Part shown: positions 36,063 to 45,662 of the stretch, piece by piece
Numbering within the stretch: the first letter of the stretch is position 1
Layout of the letters: each line of letters starts with the position of its first letter
Source of the DNA: Ceriagrion tenellum
Lineage: Eukaryota > Arthropoda > Insecta > Odonata > Coenagrionidae
DNA length: 64,000 nucleotides
Direction of reading: 5' to 3'
NCBI GenBank assembly: GCA_963169105.1
Contig: OY720636.1
Span: 140,731,747 to 140,795,746 of the forward strand
Notes under the pieces: generated by a model
Told to the model about the DNA's origin: nothing
Database searches by the model: none
The model's input: only the letters and a program-made list of their open reading frames with translations
Made by a program: the position numbers and the translations under genes

Positions 36063-36389
36063 AGGTTTGCATGTTAGTACTCCCTGTTTGAGAAAATATT
36101 GACTGCGATTGCATCATTTACAGGAGCAAAATACAAAGTAATTGAAATCCTACTGATTACTTTTCAAAGAGTAATTTTCAATTGTAATTGATTACAAATT
36201 TGAGTGTATTTGTAAATAAGCCCGATTACATTTTTTCAGTACTTTTCCCATCACAGATATTAACTCAATAAGGATTCACGTAAAATTGCAAAATTATCAT
36301 TGAAGAGAGAAGATAATGACTAGATCAATCTAGGTGCAAATGGAATGAGATACTTCATTATCTCCCACGTAAAATCTGTTATACAAGTG

Positions 36390-36880
36390 AGATGTGAGGT
36401 ACACCACCAAGTATACTGATAGCAGAATTAACTCTCATGAACCATCCACAGCAATTACCCATGCAGAATTTCTCCACAATGTGGACTCGCCAGGAGTCAC
36501 AGGGAAGGCACTATCATTGGACCTATTTTAAGTGTCATAGCTTCATCAGCCAACTATTTGGCAAGACATCTCTCCAGCAAACTGGTTCTGTTCTTTAGAC
36601 TATTAGGGCATCATGTTTAGACTTCTGCATAGTTCATAAAGATGGAAAAATACAACTGGAGAAGAATGACATACTGATTTGCTTCAATCTGGGGTCAATC
36701 CTCACCAATGTGCCCCTGACAAATACTCTAGACCTTCTAGTAGCACAGGTTGACTTAAGTAATCGATACTTATTCCATCATGTCCTTACATTTGAGTATT
36801 TCCATTTCAAGGAGACTGAATGGACAAATAAATGGCCACTATGGGTTCCCCATTCTGAATATGAATGATGAAGGCTCATA
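36390..36880 (+). pseudogene. decayed Penelope-type reverse transcriptase fragment, plus strand
   Basis: A plus-strand reading at about 36640-36870 contains DGKIQLEKNDILICFNLGSI followed by LTNVPLTNTLDLL, then FHHVLTFEYFHFKETEW. This resembles the RT blocks around the first catalytic aspartate and the segment before the MGSPLS motif of Penelope-like elements. The frame is broken upstream (a stop near 36600) and the region after it is lost. It is clearly older than the minus-strand Penelope copy to its right. The family call rests on pattern memory only. Confidence 0.45.
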
Positions 36881-37025
36881 TATATTTATGAATAGCCTAT
36901 TCTCTCTCTGCCGGTGGGTGAAAAGCAGCCCTGGTGCCATCTATTGGCCACTCGTGGGCCATGTCATGTCATTGGGGAGTGTTTGTTCCTATAAACCCCC
37001 CACCGATTCCAGTGGATTCTTAGTA

Positions 37026-37098
37026 GACTGGGTAGCTTGGTGGTCTGAGCATTGGACGCGAAATCCAAAGGTCTGTGGTTCGATTCCCAGTCCAGTCG
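37026..37098 (+). repeat. tRNA-like sequence (SINE head or tRNA pseudogene)
   Basis: The sequence folds into a 73-nt cloverleaf. The acceptor stem is GACTGGG/TCCAGTC with one G-T pair and the D stem is GCTT/GAGC. The anticodon stem is TTGGA/TCCAA with loop CGCGAAA, and the variable loop has 5 bases. The T loop is TTCGATT, but its stem has two mismatches. The B box GGTTCGATTCC is a perfect match, and a seven-T run follows at 37101-37107 as a Pol III terminator. The anticodon arm matches that of tRNA-Ser (CGA) except that the invariant U33 is G, and there is no long variable arm. It is therefore unlikely to work as a tRNA; a tRNA-derived SINE head is the better guess. Confidence 0.5.
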
Positions 37099-37274
37099 AA
37101 TTTTTTTCTGCTTGGAATCTGCCATCTTTCCATCTTCACACCACCATTATGTTTATTTATTTTATATGTTCCTATCCACTTTCTTTCTACCTTTCTGTAT
37201 AAACATTTATATGGTATAAATATAATAAAGAAAAGGAAATAAATTTAGAAATATTTGCTAGCAACAAGGCCTTG

Positions 37275-39065
37275 AGGTTGGGGAGAGAGAGAGAGGTATA
37301 TCAGCAGACACTCACAGAATGGTGATCCATGGCAACACTGGTGTCCACTACTCTGGGAAGCTTTCGGGTGAGAACCCTTCCTCAGCGGGAGAGAATCACA
37401 ACTGAAGAGTGTCACACTAGAGTTGAGGGTAAAGGGTCTGACTAGGTGCGGGGTTGGTTTTTGAGGGAAGTGATTGGTTGGAAGGAAGTGAGGGAGGGAG
37501 GAGTAAAAGGGAAGGGGATAGGGAGAAAGCTAGCGGAGGTTAAGCCCGGGAGTACAAATAGATTTTAGAATGGAAATATATGACTGCTCCCAATGGCAGA
37601 GCTTCATGATAGATGTGTCAGGTGGGAGGGCACAAATGATTTTTACTAGGAAGCAGTCGTTGAAGGGGAGGTTATGAAAATTGGCGTGCTCTGCTACAGG
37701 CAAATAAGGCTCAATTGTTGTGTCACGCTGCTCCTGTGGTTATTAATTTGAAAATTGAGAGGCATACTTGTGAGGCCAACATAGAAGGCCTGGCAGTGAT
37801 GACAGGTGAGGAGATAAATTACATTACTCGAGGAACAGGTTCCCCGAGTAAGTATCTGATACGTTATATATGTGACAGGGGTCGTGAAAGTTCGGGAAAA
37901 AGCGTTGAGTGTGCAGGTGAGACAACGGGGCTTGCTGCAAGGATTTGATCCAACGAGAGGGGGAATGGCCACACTTCCTTCAAGTGAGGTTTGTCGGAAC
38001 TTGCGGATCCAGAGGCTATTTTGGAGATTGGGAGGGCGACGAAAGGAGAGCATGGGAGGTCTTCGAATAAAAGAAGTTGAGGGGGAAGAGGCGAGAATTG
38101 AGTGTGCTGACTTAAGAAGGTTTTTCAGTGCAGTATCTAGACCCGGATGCAAAGTGGTTGCAAAGATTTGTTCATAAGGGGAAAGATGATCATCCGTTTG
38201 AGGCATGGAGGGCGGTCTCCTTGAGGGCTCAACCGCCCTGATGAACTTCCTCACCAGGGGAAGGGGATATCCCCAGCTCGCGAAGGCTGTTTCCAGGTCT
38301 TTCAAAATTGTCAGAGCAAATACGGCGACCTCGACGTGCCAGGGAAAATGGGAGGGAGCGTCTGCAGTGATCGGGATGATAGCTATCCCAATGCAAGTAC
38401 TGCTGCAGGTTGGTGGGTTTCTTGTGGGCGGATGTGCTAATTTTATTATTTTTTAAGTGAATATCTATATCGAGGAACGTGATTGAAGAAGTTGAAGTGG
38501 TGAGTGAAAGAAAGGAAAGGATGTGAATTAATTTTTTTGATAAAATGATCAAGTGTTGTGCTTCCGTGGGTCCAAATAATAAAAATATCGTCTATATAAC
38601 GCAGCCAAACGAGTGGCTTAAGTGGGGAAGAAGATAATAGATTTTCTTTCCATCGCCCGAGGAAGCAGGAGGCGTAATAGGGTGCCATTCTTGTGCTCAT
38701 AGCGGTACCTTTAACTTGAAGAAAATGACACCCACCAAAAACGAAATTATTTTTGGTGAGCACCATACTCATTAGTTTCAAAAGGAGGGGCCAATGGGTC
38801 TCTTATTGAAAAGTTCCTTTGCAGCAGCCAGACCTTCATTGTGGGGAATATTTGTGCAAAGGGAGCACACGTCAACTGTTAGGAGAATAGCGCCAGGTGG
38901 AAGTGGAGAAGGGAGGGATTTAAGGCAGCTCAGAAAATGCAGTGTGTCCTGAATAAATGACTGTAGGCGCCAGGTAGGTTGGAGGTGTGAATCAAGGAGG
39001 GCAGAGATTCTCTCAGTGGGTGAGCCGTAACTAGAGACGATGGGACGGCCGGGGACACCAGTATA
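37275..39065 (-). mobile_element. Penelope-like retroelement with GIY-YIG end, truncated and frame-broken
   Basis: Read on the minus strand from 39065, the Penelope order is preserved. An N-terminal RT block (RPIVSSYGSPTERIS, then LLTVDVCSLCTNIPH) is followed by KGTAMSTRMAP near 38700. The catalytic RYIDDIFIIW lies at about 38587-38601, then FLDIDIHLKNNKIST and a KPTNLQQYLHW block. Near 37720-37840 there is a GIY-YIG-like endonuclease (NVIYLLTCHHC, FYVGLTSMPLNFQ, NNHRSS) in which the usual Arg after LN is replaced. Frame changes near 38790, 38500 and 38270 break the ORF, and the 5' end is missing. The left part (37275-37690) is the non-coding 3' region. Confidence 0.8.
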
Positions 39066-40009
39066 TACACACGCTACATTCCTGTCTGTTCAAGGTTTAC
39101 ATGATATTCTTTGCCTAATTCTTCATTTATGTCATTATAATGTTATGCAACCTGACCTTTGTTACTGTAACATTTATGTATACTGCTAAAATTTATTAAA
39201 GGTACCTTTATTTCTTAAAATTATTTTGAAACATGGGCACATCTTGATAATTAAAATGGCACATAATTAAATTGTCTGAAAAAATTGGTCAGTATTTGAA
39301 TTGCCATTTTCTTTTTTGACTCCTATTTAGTCATTTCTTCTCAAGAATTATAAGTTATTCCTCTCTGTTCAATGGCCTTTAATGATGTTTAAAGAGTTAA
39401 ATAGTAAGGAAAGAAAAAAGTACCCATTCTTATTTGAGATAGTAAGGAAAGAAAAAAGTACCCATTCTCATTTGAGCCGCTGCTGTTTTTGAAATTCACA
39501 TCGTCGCTATTGGTGAGCCACCGATCAATTCAGTGGATATTCACAAAAAACCAAAAACATATGGCCTTATGGAATTGAACCCCCCCATTCCCTTCTCTGG
39601 CATTTACTTCAAACAGTTGGGCATTTATTAATAATATGTTTTAAGAAACAGTTTCCTAAAACAATAAGTTATTTCACAGAACCATGCACTTACATTCATT
39701 AAATTACAAGCTACCTTCGATTATCAAAACTATGTTACAATTAAGGGCACATACATTCAGATAATTAATAAGGCACATAATCCACTCATCTGAAAAAAAA
39801 ATTGACCACAATTTTAAGTATCCAAAGACTTTGTAAAATAGAACACAAATTCTACCTTGTGCTTGATGAAAACTATGGGGGGGAAATCTCAAATAATAAG
39901 AGAATTCTAAATAAATAGAGTGCTTTTAATTCATTAATAATTTAATATATTATATCATACAAAACAATTTTTGACTGGGAAATATTAAAAACTAATACAA
40001 AGCTGTGCA
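39066..40009. other. intergenic DNA with a 38-bp tandem duplication
   Basis: No gene is recognised. Two 38-bp units, each starting ATAGTAAGGAAAGAAAAAAG, lie at 39401-39438 and 39439-39476 with one difference. The right part up to 40009 is likely the 3' UTR of TBCC; the complement of AATAAA occurs near its right edge. Confidence 0.5.
39401..39476. repeat. tandem duplication, two 38-bp units
   Basis: Adjacent 38-bp units differ at a single base (CATTCTTATTTGAG against CATTCTCATTTGAG), which indicates a recent slippage or unequal-exchange event. Confidence 0.95.
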
Positions 40010-41050
40010 CTAATCCCAAACTGAAATCCTGTCCCTTTCTTTAAGAATAATCCAATTTGGTGAAGGCTTATCTGAAGATAGCCAGTTGAAATCATCAATT
40101 TCATCCCAATGATTTCTATTAAGATCGAGGCCAGACTGCTTGTAGTGCTCTTGAATATCATCATAATGCCAATTATAAGGAGCAAATTGCACCCCAGTAC
40201 AATCTTCAATAATAGCTTTAGTGGTTACATGAATGTAGAAGTCAGACTTTTTCGTATTGTGTATCCTAAGCTGTTGACAAGGGAGAATAAATGTACAATT
40301 AAAGCAGCTTTCAATAAGAACAGATGTTGCCACAGGCCCAGACAAAATTGTGCAATTACGCAAGCAGGAAATGTGCATGGTACTTGGAGCACCATACAAC
40401 TTCACAGTACAACTATCAAGATTCGAGAGTGTTACATCTTGTTTGAAAATTACATTATTAGACATGACAAGAGTTTCATTCACTTTATCATAATAACCAC
40501 AGGTATTCACAAATGCCTTAGTGTCAACCGTTTTTGATGGTGTATCAACTGAATCTTCAATTTTAAGATTAGAGACTCCATCTAAAATTTCCTTGGTTTT
40601 TCGCATTTTAAAGGCAAATTTTTTCTTGGGTAGCTGCTTCTCCTCAATCTCCTGAACCTTGTGCATTAGTTCTTGAATTGATTCCTGTGCTCGGCGGATA
40701 TCATATCGGCAAAGAAATAGTGTTGATGTAGAGAGGTATTTCTGTAGACTCTGAATATCACTCTTGATCGCTGATAGAGCAGTCAGCAGTAGATTTTTGT
40801 CCAAATCACATGCTTTATTTATATCTTCTTCAATAGTTTGCTTAGTTTCATAAAATACTTTGGAAAAGTCCGAGATCATTTCAGTGTTTGAGGAGGCCCC
40901 ATTCAATTCCTTTTTTGACTCTATCTGAAGCAGTCGTTCACTCTCCCTCTGCTTCATACGCTCCGTCACTTGCTCTGGCAAGTGGGTATTTGACTTGTCC
41001 ATCATCTTCTCAATTAGGTTAGGCACTGAAAGATTACTAGTGGCAAACAA
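40010..41050 (-). CDS. TBCC: tubulin-binding cofactor C
   Basis: TBCC is the GTPase-activating component of the tubulin-folding cofactor complex and triggers release of the alpha/beta-tubulin heterodimer in the cytoplasm. The 346-residue frame is a single exon. It has an N-terminal charged helical region (VTERMKQRESERLLQIESKK, about 28-47), a coiled-coil/spectrin-like segment to about 140, and the PKKKFAFKMR linker (141-150). A C-terminal C-CAP/cofactor C domain follows (about 195-346). Arg262 in CQQLRIH is the expected arginine finger, and VQFAPYNW and DDFNWL are conserved family blocks. Length and order match animal TBCC. The start could be the Met at 41050 or the MMDKS Met pair at 41003-41005, which fits the family N-terminus better. 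A TTTCAG acceptor at 41026 could splice a 5' UTR exon to the second option. The start lies 26 bp after the stop of an upstream unidentified ORF. Confidence 0.95.
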   Translation of the reverse strand: MFATSNLSVPNLIEKMMDKSNTHLPEQVTERMKQRESERLLQIESKKELNGASSNTEMISDFSKVFYETKQTIEEDINKACDLDKNLLLTALSAIKSDIQSLQKYLSTSTLFLCRYDIRRAQESIQELMHKVQEIEEKQLPKKKFAFKMRKTKEILDGVSNLKIEDSVDTPSKTVDTKAFVNTCGYYDKVNETLVMSNNVIFKQDVTLSNLDSCTVKLYGAPSTMHISCLRNCTILSGPVATSVLIESCFNCTFILPCQQLRIHNTKKSDFYIHVTTKAIIEDCTGVQFAPYNWHYDDIQEHYKQSGLDLNRNHWDEIDDFNWLSSDKPSPNWIILKERDRISVWD

Positions 41051-41076
41051 TGGCTATTCTTTCACTCAGTATTACC

Positions 41077-41947
41077 TTACTTTTTTAGAGACTTTTCAAT
41101 TTCCTCTTTTGATTGTCGGTAAATAGGGTCCTTTTCATTGGCTGCCTTTTTCAGAACATCAACAAAGGTCTGACGCTTTTGCAGCAAATCATTTGTGGTT
41201 TCTGATCTGCCCTCAAGGAGTTTCTGAAAGTAAAAATATTTAAGAGATGCAAGGTAAAAACCAATGACATGTTAATAAGTTCAGCATATACCTGATGCTG
41301 AAAATTCTCACATTATTCATACATTGATCCCAGAGTCATTTGTTCTCCAACATTTTCAATGGTTTATTCTGAGGACTGAAGTCTTTGGCATGAAAGTGCC
41401 CAATAAAATACAGGTCAGACATTGAAAGGATGAGCCAACATATAGAATGAACACCTGGAGACATGAATGTATTTACATTCAAAATTAATGCAAAAGTAAG
41501 TGAATAATGAATACATTGCCAAGTGAATCAATAAAAATAAATGCATAATACACATACACAATGGAAGACACACTAGTATTCCAAACTGATCACATTCCAG
41601 TCACACAATGATTAAAAATTTAGAACATTAAGGACTGCAAAGCTACATTGGATAGCAGGATACTCACTAGGTACAATTTCTACACTTGATTTTATTCACT
41701 AAACCAGGATTCATCTCTGAGAGCCATTTTCAAGGTCACTCTGGGCAGTGAACCAGAGACAGTGAATGAAATAAGAGTGGAAGTTGTACAATACGAGTGG
41801 ACTTAAACATAAATATCTATCATCTTCAACAACTACTGCCTCATACAGTTCTGTAAAATACTGAAATACAGGGATGCTAAATGAAAAAGGATGCCTCTTA
41901 CCAAGAAGTCTGTAAATTTGAGGCCTAAGTCCTGTTTAAGGGTGAAA
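41077..41947 (-). CDS. two 3' exons of an unidentified gene directly upstream of TBCC
   Basis: Exon 41902-41947 (acceptor CTTACAG, donor CTTG/GTAAGAG) reads FTLKQDLGLKFTDFL. It joins in phase 0 to exon 41077-41223 (acceptor TACTTTCAG), which reads KLLEGRSETTNDLLQKRQ and continues, Lys/Glu-rich and helical, to the end EIEKSLKK and a TAA. Clean splice signals, a compatible phase and coding-like composition support real exons. I do not recognise the protein, and its upstream exons are not found; the insertion-rich DNA to the right may separate them. The final codons AAAAAGTAAGG also make a strong splice donor, so the same RNA could be spliced into TBCC (acceptor at 41026). That joint would be out of frame with both ORFs. 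Alternatives are a dicistronic transcript or an alternative 5' end of TBCC. Confidence 0.5.
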
Positions 41948-43222
41948 CTGTAAGCTTAGCTAATTGCAGCTTTCACTACTAGCAATGCTGGTTTAATCTT
42001 TTTGGCATTAATCCAGAGCAACTGACTGCATTAGCTATGTGTAATTTCTGGATCTCAATCAGGTTTTACAAAGTTAAAGAACATGATTTAACAGTGAATT
42101 CCACTTAAGCATGAAATGCTTAGGCCGTTTTCGAACTTGGCAAATCAAGCAATCTTGCCTTGAAACCTAGTACGCATCGAAAGCTATGACGTCATGGACA
42201 CGTCATCACCATGCGCTTGTTCACTAGCTATCGAGGAAAGATACCAAGTCAACGAAAAAGGAGACTTGTTATGCTTGCTAGGTTTTAAGTTAGAACTCGG
42301 GGTGTGATAATATGGGCTTGTATGGAAAATAGAAGTGAAAAAACTTTCAAATGGATACTATTTTATCATTACTACCTATATTTGTGTGATATTTATTTTT
42401 TTTGAGGAAAAATTGATGAATTCACTATATTTAAAGGCTTTTCAAATGTGAATATACTGATAAAAGATTTGGTACCAATTAGTTGTGTGAATAATTCCAT
42501 ACATTGTAGATGTACCGTCCTTGTTTACTTCATTGAACCTAAAAATTCTGTTTTCCTTGCCCTGGAAGGAAAAAAATTATCCCGTTGAAAAAATTATGGT
42601 CCGATGGAAAGTACTCTCAGGTAGCCATAATTTCATTGGCAGAATTAGTTTTAGCTAACGAACATCATAATTGTTCATAACGTTGAGCAATGGAGATATT
42701 TTCACTGCATTCATCAAAGAAGGGGAACAATAAACCATTAAAGTAAATATAATTTGTTTTCAGGTTATGTTAGCTACAACACGCGTATTTATCAGTCAAC
42801 AGTCGAAGATCATAGGTAATTAGTTCGGAGTGTAATGCATTAATATATTGTTACATGTTTTTTCATATAGGCAAAAAATATTATAATGCCTTTTTTTGCA
42901 TAAAGACGTTGATTGCAGTGAAATACAGTATGTCGTCCACTTTAGCAGCCCCAAGTAATCGAAGCATAATAGTTTATCACCATATTATGGTATATGAGAA
43001 TTATTTTATTCATAAGCAATAACATTTTTTTTTAAATATTCTTTTAATTTGTCGTATAAGGTTGGGAAGCATTTTAAAGAAGAAATCCACTTCAATCACC
43101 TACAATAATGATGGACACGGATGGCGCTTTTCGTATGTTTTACGAGATGAAGGCCGCATGGTGTATCTTCCATCGTAAAAGGGCTTACGAAAGTGTCAAG
43201 TAAGGATTTCACTTTGCTTGCC

Positions 43223-43415
43223 TGTTGTAATTGTTTCTAACTCTTTGTAATCTCCCACCTGTGACGTTTTTACTCACTCATTTGTTTTTGTAATACCGGA
43301 AGTTGTTTCTAAAATAAACTGTGCTTCGCCATGTTGTTCCTATACGAGCCGGTTGTTTTCATTCAAAGCTCCAAGAAATCCCTGGTAATCGTTCTCCCGA
43401 GCTAATATTTCAACA
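43223..43415 (+). repeat. 5' LTR of copia element 1
   Basis: The 193-bp LTR starts TGTTGTAATTG and ends TTTCAACA, giving TG...CA ends. It carries an AATAAA signal near 43312. By eye it is identical to the 3' LTR at 46820-47012, and the element is flanked by the 5-bp target duplication TTGCC. Confidence 0.95.
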
Positions 43416-43502
43416 GGTTATGGGCCCAGGACGACATCCGTGAATCGCCGCTGTGTGTAGAGATCGTTTTTTGTGGTAAACAGTGTTTTTTCTGTCAGCA
43501 AA

Positions 43503-45662
43503 ATGTACGAAACTCAGGTCACGTCGCAGTCGTACGGTTTTGAGAAACTCGTGGGCCGGGAGAATTATTATGACTGGTCTTTTGCGATGACGAATTATTT
43601 GCGTCGCAATGGGTTGTGGAGTAGTGTTCAAGGAACGGACAGTGGTGAAGGGAAAGAGCGTAGGGATGAAAAAGCGTTGGCAGATATTTGCCTCATGGTA
43701 CAGCCTGTAGTATATCCTCATGTTAGGCCAGCTAAAACAGCAAAGGACGCGTGGAATGCTTTATCTAAGGCTTATGAGGACAAAGGTAAATGGCGGTATG
43801 TTTCCCTGCTTCGCTCAATGTGCCAAATGAAACTGGATAAGTTCGCATCAATGGACTCGTATATTAGTGAGGTGATCGGGTTGGCGCACAAGCTGGAGGG
43901 TATCGGTGAGCCGATGGCTGAGAATTTTGTTGCTGCAATGCTGCTTCAGGGGCTACCAAATTCGTACGATAATCTCGTCATGGCTATCACTAGTGGTGAG
44001 AGTGTTTTGAATTTGGATCGTGTGAAAACTATTTTGCTCGACGAAAGCTACCGGAAGAGCGTGAGTGCCGGTCAAAATTCTAGTGTTCCCGAATCCAGTG
44101 CCCTGTACTCTAAGGGCAGTAAGTCCAACTCTTCGACCATGGCTGGGAGTTCGTCGGTTGTGAAGGCGTGGAAGTGCTGGAACTGTGGTGAAAAGGGGCA
44201 TCTTAAAACGCAATGCCCACAGTTGCGGAAGAAGAAGGATCCGAACGAGAGCAGAGCCGAGGTTAAGGGAGAGAAGAGTGGAGAAGATAGGAGAATGAAG
44301 AGAAGTCTTCTGTGTGCCCTGTCGGCTGCATCCTGTGACTCGGATTGGTTCGTAGATTCCGGAGCATCAGTGCATATGTCACCGTATGGAGACCGTATGC
44401 ATGATTATTGTCCAGACATTGAAGGCCATGTAGAGATTACTGTTGGTAATAACGGTAAGCTTGTGAGCAAAGGTGTTGGATCTGTAAACTTAAATGTAAG
44501 TGACCATATTTCTGAACTGAAAAATGTTGTGCATGGTCCTGGCTTGAAAGAAAATTTGATTTCTGTTAGTCAAGTGGCCGACAAAGGAATCACTGTCGTG
44601 TATGATAACAAGGGTTGTAAAATGTATGACAATGACTTTGTGTGTAATGGTACAGAACTAGCCACTGCAAGTAGAACGAGTAATGGGTTATACCGTTTGG
44701 ATGTCAAATCAAAGCAGGCGTTTGTATGTGATGGCAATGATTATCAATTGTGGCATCAGAGAATGGGTCATTTGGGTAAGCAAAACATGATGTTGTTGCG
44801 AGACAAATTGAGTGATTGCATTAATTTCAAACATGAGCCTACAAGTGATTGTGATGTTTGTGTTCTTGGAAAACAGCACAGGAAACCTTTTCCTAAGGAA
44901 GGAGGTACTAGGGCAGATGAGCTATTAGGTCTAGTTCATTCTGATCTTTGCGATTTTGGTTCAAATGTGAAGTCATGGAGTGGGTCAAGGTATATTCTTA
45001 CTCTCATAGATGATTTCTCTAGGAGGACGACTGTTTATTTCCTAAAATGTAAGTCTGAAACCAAGCAGAGAGTCATTGATTTTGTAAATATGGCTGAAAA
45101 TGTCACTGGTAAAAGGTTGAAATGTTTCAGGTCTGATAATGGAACTGAGTTTTTGAGTGATGAGCTGCAGAATTTTTTCAGATCTAGAGGAATCACTCAT
45201 CAGAAAACTGTGAGGTATACTCCCCAACAAAATGGAGTTGCTGAGAGGTTGAACCGCACTATTCTTGAGAAAGTGCATTGCATGCTTTTCCACTCAGGAA
45301 GTCCTAAGCAGATGTGGGCGGAGGCTGCTAACACTGCTGTGTATTTACTGAACAGGAGCCCTCATAGGAGTGTTCCTGGTAATGTCCCTGAGGCTTTGTG
45401 GTCTGGTAAGAAGGTCAGTCATTATCAGCTTAAGGTTTTTGGCTCTGATGCTTATGCTCTAATCCCTGAGGAAATTAGAGGGGACAAACTGAATCCTCGG
45501 AGTGAGAAAATGATTTTTGTGGGTTACTCATCAGATTGTAAGGGGTATCGCTTACTTGATCCTAATAACCCAAGAAAAATTCATGTTGCTCGTGATGTTG
45601 AGTTTAAGGAAAATTGTTTCACTGCAATCAAGGCTATTGGTGGAGGGAAGAAAGGTTTTTAA
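43503..45662 (+). CDS. copia 1 gag-protease-integrase ORF
   Basis: This is an intact 719-residue frame from the first ATG (MYETQVTSQ). The order is: gag region with GRENYYDWSFAMTNYL; zinc knuckle CWNCGEKGHLKTQC (44175-44216); aspartic protease DWFVDSGASVHM (about 44340); GAG-pre-integrase segment with WHQRMGHLG; and integrase core (LIDDFSRR, RSDNGTEFLSDEL, YTPQQNGVAERLNR; about 45000-45270). The downstream FGSDAYALIP block follows. The frame ends at a TAA inside GGTTTTTAA, and the rest of the polyprotein continues in the -1 frame. A one-base loss in the T run or a frameshift event explains this break; other copia elements use a single ORF. Products would assemble particles, process them and integrate DNA. 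Confidence 0.93.
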   Translation: MYETQVTSQSYGFEKLVGRENYYDWSFAMTNYLRRNGLWSSVQGTDSGEGKERRDEKALADICLMVQPVVYPHVRPAKTAKDAWNALSKAYEDKGKWRYVSLLRSMCQMKLDKFASMDSYISEVIGLAHKLEGIGEPMAENFVAAMLLQGLPNSYDNLVMAITSGESVLNLDRVKTILLDESYRKSVSAGQNSSVPESSALYSKGSKSNSSTMAGSSSVVKAWKCWNCGEKGHLKTQCPQLRKKKDPNESRAEVKGEKSGEDRRMKRSLLCALSAASCDSDWFVDSGASVHMSPYGDRMHDYCPDIEGHVEITVGNNGKLVSKGVGSVNLNVSDHISELKNVVHGPGLKENLISVSQVADKGITVVYDNKGCKMYDNDFVCNGTELATASRTSNGLYRLDVKSKQAFVCDGNDYQLWHQRMGHLGKQNMMLLRDKLSDCINFKHEPTSDCDVCVLGKQHRKPFPKEGGTRADELLGLVHSDLCDFGSNVKSWSGSRYILTLIDDFSRRTTVYFLKCKSETKQRVIDFVNMAENVTGKRLKCFRSDNGTEFLSDELQNFFRSRGITHQKTVRYTPQQNGVAERLNRTILEKVHCMLFHSGSPKQMWAEAANTAVYLLNRSPHRSVPGNVPEALWSGKKVSHYQLKVFGSDAYALIPEEIRGDKLNPRSEKMIFVGYSSDCKGYRLLDPNNPRKIHVARDVEFKENCFTAIKAIGGGKKGF

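Larger units (their letters stand above)
33353..36256 (+). mobile_element. internally shortened hAT transposon, interrupted by a LINE
   Basis: The ends start CAGTGATGTAATG on the left and, on the opposite strand, CTGTGATGGGAAAAG on the right. They are flanked by a perfect 8-bp target duplication ATATTAAC (33345-33352 and 36257-36264), the hallmark of hAT insertion. Two coding relics form the C-terminal dimerisation region of a hAT transposase: 33519-33676 (FAEVTQYLL, ELLHQLPILKRAF) and, after the LINE, about 35760-35880 (LPSSAPVERLFSVSKDIW, then a stop). The N-terminal DNA-binding and catalytic parts are absent, so the element could only have moved with a transposase supplied in trans. Without the LINE it is about 0.8 kb. 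A perfect 18-bp-arm hairpin lies near its right end (36012-36062). Confidence 0.85.

Noticed and set aside
37362..37385. Hammerhead-like core CTGAGGA...GAAA on the minus strand in the Penelope 3' region
   Set aside because: Penelope elements are known to carry hammerhead ribozymes, and a GGGT/ACCC stem sits between the motifs. I could not find the third core segment (U-H after stem III) or a good stem III, so it is not called.
43953..45293. Minus-strand ORFs inside copia 1
   Set aside because: They are antisense shadows of the gag-integrase frame.
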